The notes under the pieces: model-generated
Seen by the model: the letters and a program-made list of their open reading frames with translations, nothing else
Database searches by the model: none
What the model was told of the DNA's origin: nothing
Assembly (NCBI RefSeq): GCF_016584105.1
Contig: NZ_NRSM01000009.1
Location: 56,727-120,726, forward strand
Direction: 5' to 3'
DNA length: 64,000 nt
From: Ectothiorhodospira shaposhnikovii
Lineage (GTDB): Bacteria > Pseudomonadota > Gammaproteobacteria > Ectothiorhodospirales > Ectothiorhodospiraceae
Shown here: in pieces, positions 1-7,888 of the stretch
How positions within the stretch are numbered: the stretch's first letter is position 1
Layout of the letters: every line of letters begins with the position of its first letter
Program-made: the position numbers and the translations under genes

Positions 1-60
1 CGCGAGACGGTCCCGGGCACGCTGGGAGGTCATGCCGATGCCGGCCAGATCGTGGTTCAA
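1..60 (-). CDS. pcm: Protein-L-isoaspartate O-methyltransferase, N-terminal fragment
   Basis: Only the first residues lie in the window; the gene runs off the left edge. Reading leftward from an ATG at 33-31 gives [11 protein letters not shown], the typical N-terminus of gammaproteobacterial Pcm, which repairs isoaspartyl residues in damaged proteins. The frame stays open upstream to a TTG at 60-58 (LNHDLAGIG before the Met) that overlaps the surE stop. Translation could therefore be coupled from the TTG, or begin at the ATG at 33. The surE-pcm order is conserved in gammaproteobacteria. The assignment rests on about 11-20 residues plus synteny. Confidence 0.7.
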   Translation of the reverse strand, partial: MNHDLAGIGMTSQRARDRLA

Positions 61-809
61 GCCTGCTCTCCCGTCAGCCAGCGACCGACCACATCCATGG
101 CATCGTAGCGGGTCAGGTCGACCTGGATCGGCGTCACGGACACGAAGCCGGAACGGATCGCATGAAAATCGGTACCAGGCCCGGCATCCTGCTCCGGTCC
201 GGCCGGCCCAACCCAGTAAATGGGGCGCCCTCTGGGGTCGGTCGCCCGGGTCACGGGTTCTGCCTTGTGGCGATGCCCCAGCCGCGTGCTCTGGAATCCA
301 CGAATCTCATCCCAGGGCAGGTTGGGAACATTGACATTCAGAATCGTGTCCGAAGGCAGGGGCATGTTGCGCAACCGTTCCAGCAGTTCCATGACGGCAC
401 GGGCGGCAGAATCAAAATGGTTACTGGGATACCCCGCCAGAGAAACAGCGATGGCGGGCAATCCCAGGAAACGCCCCTCCATGGCGGCGGCGACGGTTCC
501 CGAGTAGAGCACATCGTCTCCCAGATTCGCACCCGAGTTGATCCCCGAGATCACCATGTCCGGTTCCTGTTCCAGCAGTCCCGTGATGGCCAGATGCACA
601 CAGTCCGTCGGGGTGCCGTCCACCCGCACATCGCCATTATCGAGGGTCTCCGGCCTCAGCGGCCTGGACAAGGTCAGGGAATTGCTGGCGCCACTGCGGT
701 CACGGTCGGGTGCCACCACATTCACCTCGGCACAGGTTCTGAGGGCCTTCGCCAATATCTGGAGGCCCGGTGCGTGGACACCATCATCGTTACTGAGCAG
801 TATGCGCAT
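57..809 (-). CDS. surE: 5'/3'-nucleotidase SurE
   Basis: A 250-residue protein of normal SurE length. SurE is a divalent-metal-dependent phosphatase acting on nucleoside monophosphates, linked to stationary-phase survival. The N-terminus [15 protein letters not shown] carries the metal-binding Asp pair (D8, D9). The downstream DRSGASNS and [13 protein letters not shown] segments are the conserved Ser and Asn metal/phosphate motifs. The ATG at 809 is the only sensible start because the NDDG motif must lie at the extreme N-terminus. It is followed by pcm with overlapping stop and start, so the two are co-transcribed. It is divergent from the Smr-domain gene; the 145-bp gap 810-954 presumably holds promoters, but I see no convincing -35/-10 pair there. 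Confidence 0.97.
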   Translation of the reverse strand: MRILLSNDDGVHAPGLQILAKALRTCAEVNVVAPDRDRSGASNSLTLSRPLRPETLDNGDVRVDGTPTDCVHLAITGLLEQEPDMVISGINSGANLGDDVLYSGTVAAAMEGRFLGLPAIAVSLAGYPSNHFDSAARAVMELLERLRNMPLPSDTILNVNVPNLPWDEIRGFQSTRLGHRHKAEPVTRATDPRGRPIYWVGPAGPEQDAGPGTDFHAIRSGFVSVTPIQVDLTRYDAMDVVGRWLTGEQA

Positions 810-954
810 AGGGAGTCACTTTGAAGTCAAGTGGTTAATATACTGGAAAGCCCGTCCTTGTCGCATGCCCTCTGCATCTTTCCGACAGGCGGAATCATGG
901 TATCCCATCACCCCAACCCGTCAGCAGACGCGCACTGACATCGGATTCAAGAAC

Positions 955-1497
955 ATGCCTGTCAAAGACCCGCAGGATGACGACAGCACTCTCTTCCGTC
1001 AGGCCGTCGGTCCGGTGGAACCCGTGAAAACAGACCGCGCCATACTACAGCGGCGGCGCCCCTCCCCTCATCCCCGTCAAACCGAAGCCGATCAGCGTCG
1101 GGCCCTGGAAGATCTGGCGGAAGATCCCTTTCGGGCAACCGACATACAGCCTGGAGACGAGCTGTTATTTTTCCGGGAGGGCCTTCAGCGGCAGGTGATC
1201 AGGAAACTGCGACGAGGGCATTACCGGATCGCGGCGGAGCTTGATCTCCATGGCATGACGGCGCGCGAGGCCCACGCCGAGCTGAGTCTTTTCCTTGCCG
1301 CCGCCAGGGAGAGACGGCTGCGGTGTGTCAGAATCATTCACGGCAAAGGACTGCGCTCCAGCAACAAGGGACCGGTACTCAAGAGCCGGGTTGCTCACTG
1401 GCTGCAGCAACGATCCGAGATCCTGGCATTCTGCTCGGCCCCTCCAGCAGAGGGCGGCACCGGAGCAGTGCTGGTCCTGCTCCGGCTCTCCGGGTAA
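955..1497 (+). CDS. Smr-domain protein (SmrA/YdaL-like)
   Basis: A 180-residue protein. The Smr (small MutS-related) domain fills roughly residues 90-178: it starts at AELDLHGMTAREA, has the IIHGKG core, and ends in a Gly-rich segment before a hydrophobic beta strand. Such domains are nucleic-acid nicking or binding modules, and bacterial stand-alone forms act on DNA or ribosome-bound mRNA. The N-terminal half, with an LxFFREGLQxxVxxKLRxGxY stretch, resembles E. coli SmrA/YdaL more than SmrB. The frame is open further upstream, but the ATG at 955 is the first start giving a family-like N-terminus (MPVKDPQDDDSTLFRQAVG). Substrate unknown. Confidence 0.88.
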   Translation: MPVKDPQDDDSTLFRQAVGPVEPVKTDRAILQRRRPSPHPRQTEADQRRALEDLAEDPFRATDIQPGDELLFFREGLQRQVIRKLRRGHYRIAAELDLHGMTAREAHAELSLFLAAARERRLRCVRIIHGKGLRSSNKGPVLKSRVAHWLQQRSEILAFCSAPPAEGGTGAVLVLLRLSG

Positions 1498-1613
1498 CAA
1501 CGTCACGAGGCCGCTAATCGTTGCACGATACAGATCCATACCATGGTAGTATGAAAACCCATAGGCAGACCCGTCGTTAGGCCATATCCGCCTCGTTGCC
1601 GGGAGGGCATGAC

Positions 1614-2198
1614 ATGACAAGACATTCATTGGCCACGCTGGCGGCAGTGCTGCTCGCCATCGGCAGTCCGGGCCTGACAGCCCAGGAAGCGGGTGAAGAA
1701 ATCCAGCCCCGCATCGAGAACATTCGGGCCGCCGTACAGCATTTTGGCGGCACCCTGCAGGGTGAGCTCAAGCAGGCGCTGGAGAGCGGAGGCCCCTTGC
1801 ATGCCATCGAGGTCTGCAGCCAGCGGGCCGGAGACATATCCCGGGCCGTTTCTGAATCCAGCGGCCTCAATATCGGCCGTACCAGCCTCAAGATCCGCAA
1901 CCCGGAAAATACCCCGGACGGCTGGGAGCGGCTGGTTCTGGAATCCTTCGAGGCTAGGCTGGCTGCCGGGGAGTCTCCTCAAACCATGGAATTCTACGAA
2001 ATCTATCAGCGCGGGGAAGAACGGGAGTTCCGTTACATGCGTGCCATCCCCGCCGGTGAGGCCTGCCTGACCTGCCACGGGCAGGCGATCCGCTATGACG
2101 TGGAGCATGCCCTGCTCCGCATGTATCCCGATGACCAGGCCCGTGGCTATGCAGAAGGCCAGATAAGGGGGGCGTTCACCGTTGTCCAACCCATGTGA
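1614..2198 (+). CDS. Secreted DUF3365 (Tll0287-like) haem-binding sensor-type protein
   Basis: A 194-residue protein with a Sec signal peptide at residues 1-22 (MTRHSLATLAAVLLA...LTAQ). The mature part matches the DUF3365/Tll0287-like fold: helices including a VCSQRAG segment, then a PAS-like half ending in CLTCHG, a c-type haem CXXCH motif near residue 150. Family members are periplasmic c-haem sensors of redox state or small gases. The ATG at 1614 is preceded by GGAGG at 1602-1606. The next gene begins inside or just after its end, so this protein probably shares an operon with the FNR-like regulator and LOV protein. It has no output domain, so it acts through a partner or as a carrier. Confidence 0.85.
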   Translation: MTRHSLATLAAVLLAIGSPGLTAQEAGEEIQPRIENIRAAVQHFGGTLQGELKQALESGGPLHAIEVCSQRAGDISRAVSESSGLNIGRTSLKIRNPENTPDGWERLVLESFEARLAAGESPQTMEFYEIYQRGEEREFRYMRAIPAGEACLTCHGQAIRYDVEHALLRMYPDDQARGYAEGQIRGAFTVVQPM

Positions 2199-2976
2199 TC
2201 TGATGCTGGGCGGTGAAGACCCGGCGATTCCCCACCGGCGCCGCAGGCATGCCCTGCCGGGTCGTCCCGTGGCGCCCCGAATGGACAACGACTGCCGTCG
2301 CTGCCCGGTCAGGGGTGTCAGTCTGTTTGGTGATCTGCCGGACGAGGTGGTATTCAGCCTCAACAACCCGGCGGAGCATCTGGATCTGCCTTCGGGCCAT
2401 GTCCTCTATCGAGAGGGCGCCACGGCCACCGCGGCCTTCACCCTCAAGGACGGCGTGATCAAACTGACCCGCACTGCCGTGAATGGTCGCGATCAGATTC
2501 TGCGACTGCTGACCCGGGGAGACGTGATGGGGGCGGAAGGCTTGATGGGCCTTGCCTACAATCATACAGCCACCACCCTGACCCCGGTCCAGATCTGCCG
2601 CCTGCCGCTGCCGGTGCTCAAGCAGCTGCAGGCGGAACATGCCACCCTGAACCATGCCTTGCTGGCCCGTTGGGCACTGGCGCTGCAGCAAGTGGAAAAT
2701 CTGGCCCTGGAGCTGGGCACCAAAAAAGCCAGCGAACGGCTCGCCACCTTTCTGCTCTACTGGCGGGCCAAGAACGGCCACTACCCCAGTATGCCCCTGC
2801 CGCTGTCCCGCACCGAGACCGGTGAGTTGCTGGGCCTCACGGTGGAAACCGTCAGCCGGTTCTTTGCCGACTGGAAACGACGGGGTTATCTGTCCGAGAA
2901 GGCCGGCATCATCCATCTCCACAACCTGGAAGCCCTTGAGAACCTGAGCGGCTCGGAATTTCTCTCCCGGATCTGA
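2182..2976 (+). CDS. FNR-type Crp/Fnr transcription regulator with a substituted cluster cysteine
   Basis: A 264-residue Crp/Fnr protein if it starts at TTG 2182, which has an AAGGGGGG Shine-Dalgarno upstream. ATGs at 2203 and 2281 are alternatives. It has a cNMP-type beta-roll at about 50-150, a dimer helix, and a C-terminal winged HTH with LGLTVETVSRFF. The ExxSR of that helix is the FNR-class reader of TTGAT-N4-ATCAA sites. Three of the four FNR Fe-S ligands are visible: C38 and C41 (CxxC) and C139, about 100 residues later as in FNR. The position equivalent to FNR Cys29 is Ser47. C5 exists only if the TTG start is used. Co-directional with a haem protein upstream and a LOV protein 1 bp downstream. 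It probably controls anaerobic or redox-responsive genes. Confidence 0.88.
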   Translation: MSNPCDLMLGGEDPAIPHRRRRHALPGRPVAPRMDNDCRRCPVRGVSLFGDLPDEVVFSLNNPAEHLDLPSGHVLYREGATATAAFTLKDGVIKLTRTAVNGRDQILRLLTRGDVMGAEGLMGLAYNHTATTLTPVQICRLPLPVLKQLQAEHATLNHALLARWALALQQVENLALELGTKKASERLATFLLYWRAKNGHYPSMPLPLSRTETGELLGLTVETVSRFFADWKRRGYLSEKAGIIHLHNLEALENLSGSEFLSRI

Positions 2977-2977
2977 C

Positions 2978-3457
2978 ATGGCACGCGAACGTCTGATTGA
3001 TCCTGCCCTGCTGGCCCTGGCGGTGGATGCCTGCAATGACGGCGTGACCATCGCCGAGCGGGAGGGCGAGGACACCATCCTCATCTACGTGAACGAAGGC
3101 TTTGAACGACTGACCGGCTATCGTGCCGAAGAGATCCTGTATCAGGACTGTCGCTTCCTGCAGAACGATGATCGCGACCAGGCCGCCCTGACTCAAATCC
3201 GTGACGCCATGGAACGCGGCATGCCCTGCCGGGTACGTCTGCGCAATTACCGCAAGGACGGCAGCCTGTTCTGGAATGAGCTGAGTATCACACCGGTATT
3301 CAACGACGAGGACCGGCTCACCTACTACATCGGCATCCAGAAGGACATCACCGCCCAGGTGGAGGCCGAGCAGGCCCTCGAAGCCGCCCGACGGGAAGCC
3401 AATCCGGATCTCTCTGTCGCACTCACCCCGGAATCCCGTCAGAGCGGCGCGGTCTGA
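2978..3457 (+). CDS. Short LOV (blue-light) PAS protein
   Basis: A 159-residue protein made almost entirely of one LOV-type PAS domain. Cys58 in QDCRFLQ is the photo-adduct cysteine. The FMN-contacting residues Asn90 (NYRKDG), Asn100 (FWN) and Gln121 (GIQKD) are all present. The residue before the Cys is Asp57 rather than the usual Asn of NCRFLQ. A short A'alpha cap precedes the domain, and a J-alpha-like helix (about 122-142) and a polar tail follow. No kinase, GGDEF or HTH output is fused, as in short LOV proteins of Pseudomonas. It starts 1 bp after the stop of the FNR-like gene, which suggests coupled expression and possibly physical partnership. It is followed by a 60-bp gap before tsaB. 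Confidence 0.9.
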   Translation: MARERLIDPALLALAVDACNDGVTIAEREGEDTILIYVNEGFERLTGYRAEEILYQDCRFLQNDDRDQAALTQIRDAMERGMPCRVRLRNYRKDGSLFWNELSITPVFNDEDRLTYYIGIQKDITAQVEAEQALEAARREANPDLSVALTPESRQSGAV

Positions 3458-3517
3458 CAGCCTTCTCCGTCCTTCATCATCCCCCCATACCACTCACGAA
3501 CACCCCACTGACGCCCC

Positions 3518-4210
3518 ATGAAACTGCTGGCCATTGAAACCGCCACCGAGGCCTGTTCCGCCGCCCTGCTTCTGGACCGGGATGTCTGGGTCCGTTTCGA
3601 GGTGGAAGCCCGCGCCCATGCCCGCCTGATCCTGCCCATGATGGAGGGGTTGCTGGCGGAGGCGGGGCTGTCCCTGGGACAACTGGATGCCCTGGCCTTC
3701 GGCCGCGGACCGGGGGCCTTTACCGGCGTCCGGATCGCCGTCGGGGTGATCCAGGGTACCGCCTTTGCCGCCGATCTGCCGGTGGTACCCGTTTCCACCC
3801 TGGCGGCACTGGCCCAGCAAGGCCTGGATGAAGGGGCGGACCAGGTACTGGCCGCCCTGGATGCCCGCATGGGAGAAGTCTACTGGGGCGCCTTCCGGGG
3901 AGACGGGGACGGCCTGGCCGTCGCAGCAGGCGAAGAACGGGTCTGCGCCCCCGACGATGCCCCCCTGCCGGAATGGCGGGGCTGGCTGGGGGTGGGCCAT
4001 GGCTGGTCAGCCCACGAGACGGTACTGACCACCCGCTTCGGGGACTGTCTGAGCGGAAGGCCGATGCCGGACGCCTTGCCCAGTGCCGCCGAGGTGGCCC
4101 GGCTTGCCGCCCGGGATTTCGCCCGGGGCCGGGCGGTCCCGGCGGAATCGGCCCTGCCGGTATACCTGCGCAACCGGGTGGCGGAAAAACCCCGACATCA
4201 GGCCCTCTGA
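3518..4210 (+). CDS. tsaB: tRNA threonylcarbamoyladenosine biosynthesis protein TsaB
   Basis: A 230-residue actin-fold protein. With TsaD and TsaE it transfers the threonylcarbamoyl group to A37 of ANN-decoding tRNAs. Diagnostic features are the N-terminal MKLLAIETATEACSAAL phosphate loop, the ARAHARLILPMM segment and the GRGPGAFTGVRIAVG motif near residue 70. The length is normal for the family. It is convergent with truD, leaving 28 bp between them with no obvious terminator. Confidence 0.96.
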   Translation: MKLLAIETATEACSAALLLDRDVWVRFEVEARAHARLILPMMEGLLAEAGLSLGQLDALAFGRGPGAFTGVRIAVGVIQGTAFAADLPVVPVSTLAALAQQGLDEGADQVLAALDARMGEVYWGAFRGDGDGLAVAAGEERVCAPDDAPLPEWRGWLGVGHGWSAHETVLTTRFGDCLSGRPMPDALPSAAEVARLAARDFARGRAVPAESALPVYLRNRVAEKPRHQAL

Positions 4211-4238
4211 CGGCCCGGCACCCGTCCCGGATTTCCCC

Positions 4239-5276
4239 TCATCCCTCTCCGCCGTCGGCCCCGGTGTCGGTGTCGGCGAAAACCTCGACCAGGGTGGTGG
4301 CAAAGGCGCCGGCGGGCAGCGTGAAACCCAGCTGCAGGGTCTGTTCATCCTCCCACTCCCAGGTCAGCGCCTGTGGGCGGATGCGCAGGGCACGCCGTTC
4401 CTGGGTCAGACCCGCCGCCTCCAGACCTCGGGCCAGGACCGGCAGGGTCGCCGCGACACCGGCCTCCAGCGCTGCCACCCCCCCCGTCGTCGCCGGATCG
4501 CCCCGACCCCACAAGGGACCGGTCACATGCAGGGCCTGGGCCGCCAGCCGTTCGGGTACCGTGGGATCGTCCTCCTGGTAAATGAAGAAACTGCCCCGTC
4601 CATCCAGTTGCAGGGCATCACCGGGCAGGGCCTGATCCCAGATCCCATCCTCAAGCCGGGCCGCCAGGACGCGATTGAAGATCTCCGAACGGGCCGCGGA
4701 CAGGTAGATCCCCCGCAGCTTCTGGTCGCGTACCTGCAGAGTGCCCTGGAACAAGGCCTCGGCCTTGGCGACATTGCCGCCGTCATGACCAAAGCGCTGG
4801 GCACCGAAAAAGTTGGGCACCCCCCGCTGCTGCATCATCACCAGCCTGGCCTGTGCCGCGTCCCGATCCCCCTCGCATTGGCGTAGCACCAGCACAAACC
4901 GGTTGCCCTGCAGGTGGCCGGTCTGGAGCTTGCGACGATGTCTTCGTGCCTCCAGGATCTCCACCTCCGGCGGCAGGTGTTCGGACCAGACTGGCGCCTC
5001 CCGACCCGGCAGGTGGACGCTGAACCACTGGGTGGTCACCGCATGGCGGTCCTTGCGGCCCGCATACCCGACGGCACGGCGCGGCACACCGGCGATGCGT
5101 CCCAGCAGGGCGGCGACGGTATCGGTATTCATGCCCCGCTTGCGGATGCTGAGCCAGACATGCTCACCCTCCCCCTCGGGCAGGGTTGCGGGGATCTCCT
5201 CCACCAGGAAGTCTTCGGGCCGATGGCGCAGGATGGCCGTCAGGGGACGGGCAAGGGGGGTGTGAAAGGAGGTCAT
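4239..5276 (-). CDS. truD: tRNA pseudouridine(13) synthase TruD
   Basis: A 345-residue protein that isomerises U13 to pseudouridine in tRNA-Glu. The catalytic motif is YAGRKDRHAVTTQWFS (Asp within GRKDRHA), followed by the HRRKLQTGHLQGNRF segment and the NFFGAQRFGHDGGN motif typical of TruD. The TRUD insertion domain follows in the second half. The start at 5276 gives a normal N-terminus leading into the RHRPEDFLVEEIP motif. It lies on the minus strand 24 bp downstream of the helicase gene and may be co-transcribed with it. Confidence 0.96.
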   Translation of the reverse strand: MTSFHTPLARPLTAILRHRPEDFLVEEIPATLPEGEGEHVWLSIRKRGMNTDTVAALLGRIAGVPRRAVGYAGRKDRHAVTTQWFSVHLPGREAPVWSEHLPPEVEILEARRHRRKLQTGHLQGNRFVLVLRQCEGDRDAAQARLVMMQQRGVPNFFGAQRFGHDGGNVAKAEALFQGTLQVRDQKLRGIYLSAARSEIFNRVLAARLEDGIWDQALPGDALQLDGRGSFFIYQEDDPTVPERLAAQALHVTGPLWGRGDPATTGGVAALEAGVAATLPVLARGLEAAGLTQERRALRIRPQALTWEWEDEQTLQLGFTLPAGAFATTLVEVFADTDTGADGGEG

Positions 5277-5300
5277 CAGGGACTCGATCGGGTTGAAGGT

Positions 5301-7241
5301 TCAGGCCTGCTGGCAGGAGGGTTCGCCCAGGCCCTGCAAGAAGGTCCGGGCCTGGTCAAGATCCCTGACCCGGCCCACCGGTGGCAGACTTTTCATGAAG
5401 ATACGGCCATAGGACTTGGTCTGCAGACGGGGATCACACAGCACCAGCAGCCCCTTGTCATCCGGATCACGGATCAGGCGCCCCACTCCCTGCTTGAGGG
5501 CGATCACCGCCTGGGGGATCTGCAACGACGTGAAGGGGCTGCCGCCTTCGCGGCGGATGGCCTCCATGCGGGCCTCCAGCACCGGATCACCGGGCGAGGC
5601 AAAGGGCAGACGGTCGATGATCACGCAACTGAGTGCCCGGCCCCGCACATCCACCCCTTCCCAGAAACTCTGGGCCCCCAGCAGGACACCATTGCCCGCC
5701 TCGCGAAAACGCGCCACCAGCTCCTGCCGGGGGGCGGTGCCCTGTACCAGGACGGGTCGATCCAGGCGCCGGGACAGCCAGGCGGCGGCGGCCTGCAACG
5801 CCTTGTGGCTGGTGAACAGCATGAAGGTGCCGCCCGGATTGGCCTCGATCACCGGCAGAACCGCCTGCGCCATCGCCGTCGTATAACCGGGGTGATTGGG
5901 TTCGGGCAGCCCCGAGGGAATATAGAGCCGGGCATTGGCGGCGTAGTCAAAGGGGCTGTCCAGCTGCAGACCACGGGGCACCCCGAGGCCCAGGCGCCGG
6001 TTGAAGTGATCAAAGCGGCCATCCACCGACAGGGTCGCCGAGGTGAACACCCAGGCGCTGTCGCAGGCCCCGCGATGCTGGCGGAACAGTCCTGCCACAT
6101 CCAGCGGGGTCAGATGCAGACTGAAGGTCCGGGTCCAGGTTTCGTACCACTGCACCGCATCCTCCTGGGGACCATCGAACAGGGCCAGGCGCTGGAGCAG
6201 ATCCAGGGCCCGCCGGGCACAGCCCTCCAACCCCTTGCCCCGCTCCGCCACCACCTCCAGGGCCTCGGCCAGGGACTGCAGATCCGCGCGTAGCCGCTGC
6301 AGGGCCGTGTCCATGCCGGGGGTGGCCGCCAACGCCGGCCATGGGGCCCGGCGCATGCCCTCCCCCATGGCCAGCCGGAAATCCTTTACCGCCTTGCCCA
6401 GCCCATCCGCCCAATCCCGTAGCTGGGGCATGTCCGGGGCCTCGTTCACCTGCTCGGAAACCGTATCCCGGGCCAGTTCCAGCAACTGCCTGGCACTGAG
6501 ACTGACGCCGAAGAAACTGCCGGCCACATCCGGCAACTGATGGGCCTCGTCCAGGATGAAGGCCTCGGCCGCCGGCAGCAGCTCGCCGAACCCCTCGTCC
6601 TTGAGTGCCAGATCCGCGAACAGCAGGTGGTGATTGATCACCACCAGATCGGCCTCCTGGGCGCGGCGCCGGGCCCGCAGCACATAACACCCCCCATACT
6701 CGGGACAGTCCGTTCCCAGGCAATTGTCCGCCGTGGAGGTCACCCGGGGCCAGATCTCCGCATCCTCCGCCAGTTGGGACAATTCGGCGGTATCGCCGGT
6801 GCGGGTACCCACCGCCCAGCGTTCCACCAGGCGCAGAGGGGCGTGCAGACGGGCCTCCAGCAGCGGGCCTTCAGCCGCCGTCAGACGCAGGCGATGGGGA
6901 CACAAATAGTTCGAACGCCCCTTGAGCAGGGCACAGCGTACCGACAGCCCCAGGTTTCGACAGATCAGAGGCAGATCCTTGTGAAACAGCTGATCCTGAA
7001 GATTGCGGGTACCGGTGGAGACGATGACCTTGCGACCACTGAGCAGGGCCGGCACCAGATAGGCAAAGGTCTTGCCCACACCGGTCCCCGCTTCCACCAC
7101 CAGGGTGTCCTTGTCCTCCAGGGCCTGGGCCACGGCGGCGGCCATCTGCTGCTGGGGCAGACGGGCACGAAACCCCTCGATGGCATCCGCCAGAGGGCCG
7201 TCATCCCCGAGCAGTTCGGCCGCCTCGGCCGGCACGGTCAT
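5301..7241 (-). CDS. yoaA: ATP-dependent DNA helicase, DinG/YoaA (XPD-like) family
   Basis: A 646-residue superfamily 2 helicase. Walker A is EAGTGVGKT (about 51-59) and the DEAH box lies in ILDEAHQLPD. Four cysteines suited to an XPD-type 4Fe-4S cluster occur between motifs I and II: one in NYLCPHR and three in CLGTDCPEYGGC. Motif VI is QGVGRLIRD. YoaA-type enzymes are 5'-3' helicases linked to replication repair. The start ATG overlaps the stop of the lipoprotein gene upstream (ATGA), so it is translationally coupled to it. The symbol is assigned by overall similarity to YoaA; DinG is the close alternative. Confidence 0.9.
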   Translation of the reverse strand: MTVPAEAAELLGDDGPLADAIEGFRARLPQQQMAAAVAQALEDKDTLVVEAGTGVGKTFAYLVPALLSGRKVIVSTGTRNLQDQLFHKDLPLICRNLGLSVRCALLKGRSNYLCPHRLRLTAAEGPLLEARLHAPLRLVERWAVGTRTGDTAELSQLAEDAEIWPRVTSTADNCLGTDCPEYGGCYVLRARRRAQEADLVVINHHLLFADLALKDEGFGELLPAAEAFILDEAHQLPDVAGSFFGVSLSARQLLELARDTVSEQVNEAPDMPQLRDWADGLGKAVKDFRLAMGEGMRRAPWPALAATPGMDTALQRLRADLQSLAEALEVVAERGKGLEGCARRALDLLQRLALFDGPQEDAVQWYETWTRTFSLHLTPLDVAGLFRQHRGACDSAWVFTSATLSVDGRFDHFNRRLGLGVPRGLQLDSPFDYAANARLYIPSGLPEPNHPGYTTAMAQAVLPVIEANPGGTFMLFTSHKALQAAAAWLSRRLDRPVLVQGTAPRQELVARFREAGNGVLLGAQSFWEGVDVRGRALSCVIIDRLPFASPGDPVLEARMEAIRREGGSPFTSLQIPQAVIALKQGVGRLIRDPDDKGLLVLCDPRLQTKSYGRIFMKSLPPVGRVRDLDQARTFLQGLGEPSCQQA

Positions 7242-7885
7242 CCGGTGCGTCCCGGCTGCAGCGCCCGGGCACGCTCCAGGGCCTCCAGGGCCCCTCGTTC
7301 ATCCCCGCGCAGACGCCGGGCCTGGGCAATGATGCGCCAGTTGTCCGACTGCAGGGCACGATCACTCCTGGCCAGGCTGTTGGACTTGGCGGCCAGGCTC
7401 TCCGCTTCTCCCGCCGCTCCCTGGTGCAGCCGCACCATGGCAAGCTGGTGCCAGAGACGGGCATCGTCCGGAGCGATGCGCAGAGCCCGCTCCAGGGCGG
7501 CGGCGGCACGCTCCGGCTGCCCGTCGGCCATGTGACGGTCCGCATCCCCGGCCAGGGCCACCACGGCAGGCGGCGGCGGGACCCGGGCCGCTGCAGGCGG
7601 GGCCTGGCCCATGGTATCAGTACCGTTGGGAGGGGCCTGACGCTGCGGGCGGGTGTCACCGGCAATCACCGGGGCCTGAGGGGCACGCACCTCCGGCTGG
7701 GGGACAGGAACCGGGGCCGGGGCCGGCTCCTGCGGCACCGGCGTGGGCGTCGGCACAGGCGCACGAGGTTGCGGCCGCATGTCGGGTACGGCGGCACAAC
7801 CGGACAGAATCAGTACCACCAGCAGGGCGGCCGGATACCGGATGGATCGGTCACGGGGTCTCACAAAGGGCTCCTCCAGATGCAT
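7238..7885 (-). CDS. TPR-type outer-membrane lipoprotein with proline-rich linker
   Basis: A 215-residue predicted lipoprotein: a hydrophobic stretch after a basic N-terminus ends in the lipobox LSGC. There follows a strongly Pro/Ala/Val-rich low-complexity linker of about 70 residues, with repeated P-x-P motifs that could span periplasm or peptidoglycan. The C-terminal third is a TPR-like helical repeat (DRHMADGQPERAAAALERAL... and a second pair). No catalytic motif. The start lies 3 bp after the relA stop and the end overlaps the helicase start by 4 bp, so it sits inside a relA-lipoprotein-yoaA transcription unit. Function unknown; a scaffold for envelope proteins is plausible. Confidence 0.8.
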   Translation of the reverse strand: MHLEEPFVRPRDRSIRYPAALLVVLILSGCAAVPDMRPQPRAPVPTPTPVPQEPAPAPVPVPQPEVRAPQAPVIAGDTRPQRQAPPNGTDTMGQAPPAAARVPPPPAVVALAGDADRHMADGQPERAAAALERALRIAPDDARLWHQLAMVRLHQGAAGEAESLAAKSNSLARSDRALQSDNWRIIAQARRLRGDERGALEALERARALQPGRTG

Positions 7886-7888
7886 CGG

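Noticed and set aside
810..954. TTGAAG / TATACT as a promoter for the Smr-domain gene
   Set aside because: The two hexamers are only 12 bp apart, too close for sigma-70.
1533..1558. TGGTAGTAT extended -10-like motif and ACCATGGT palindrome before the DUF3365 gene
   Set aside because: Spacing from the TTGCAC -35 candidate is about 20 bp and the palindrome is short, so I could not support a call.
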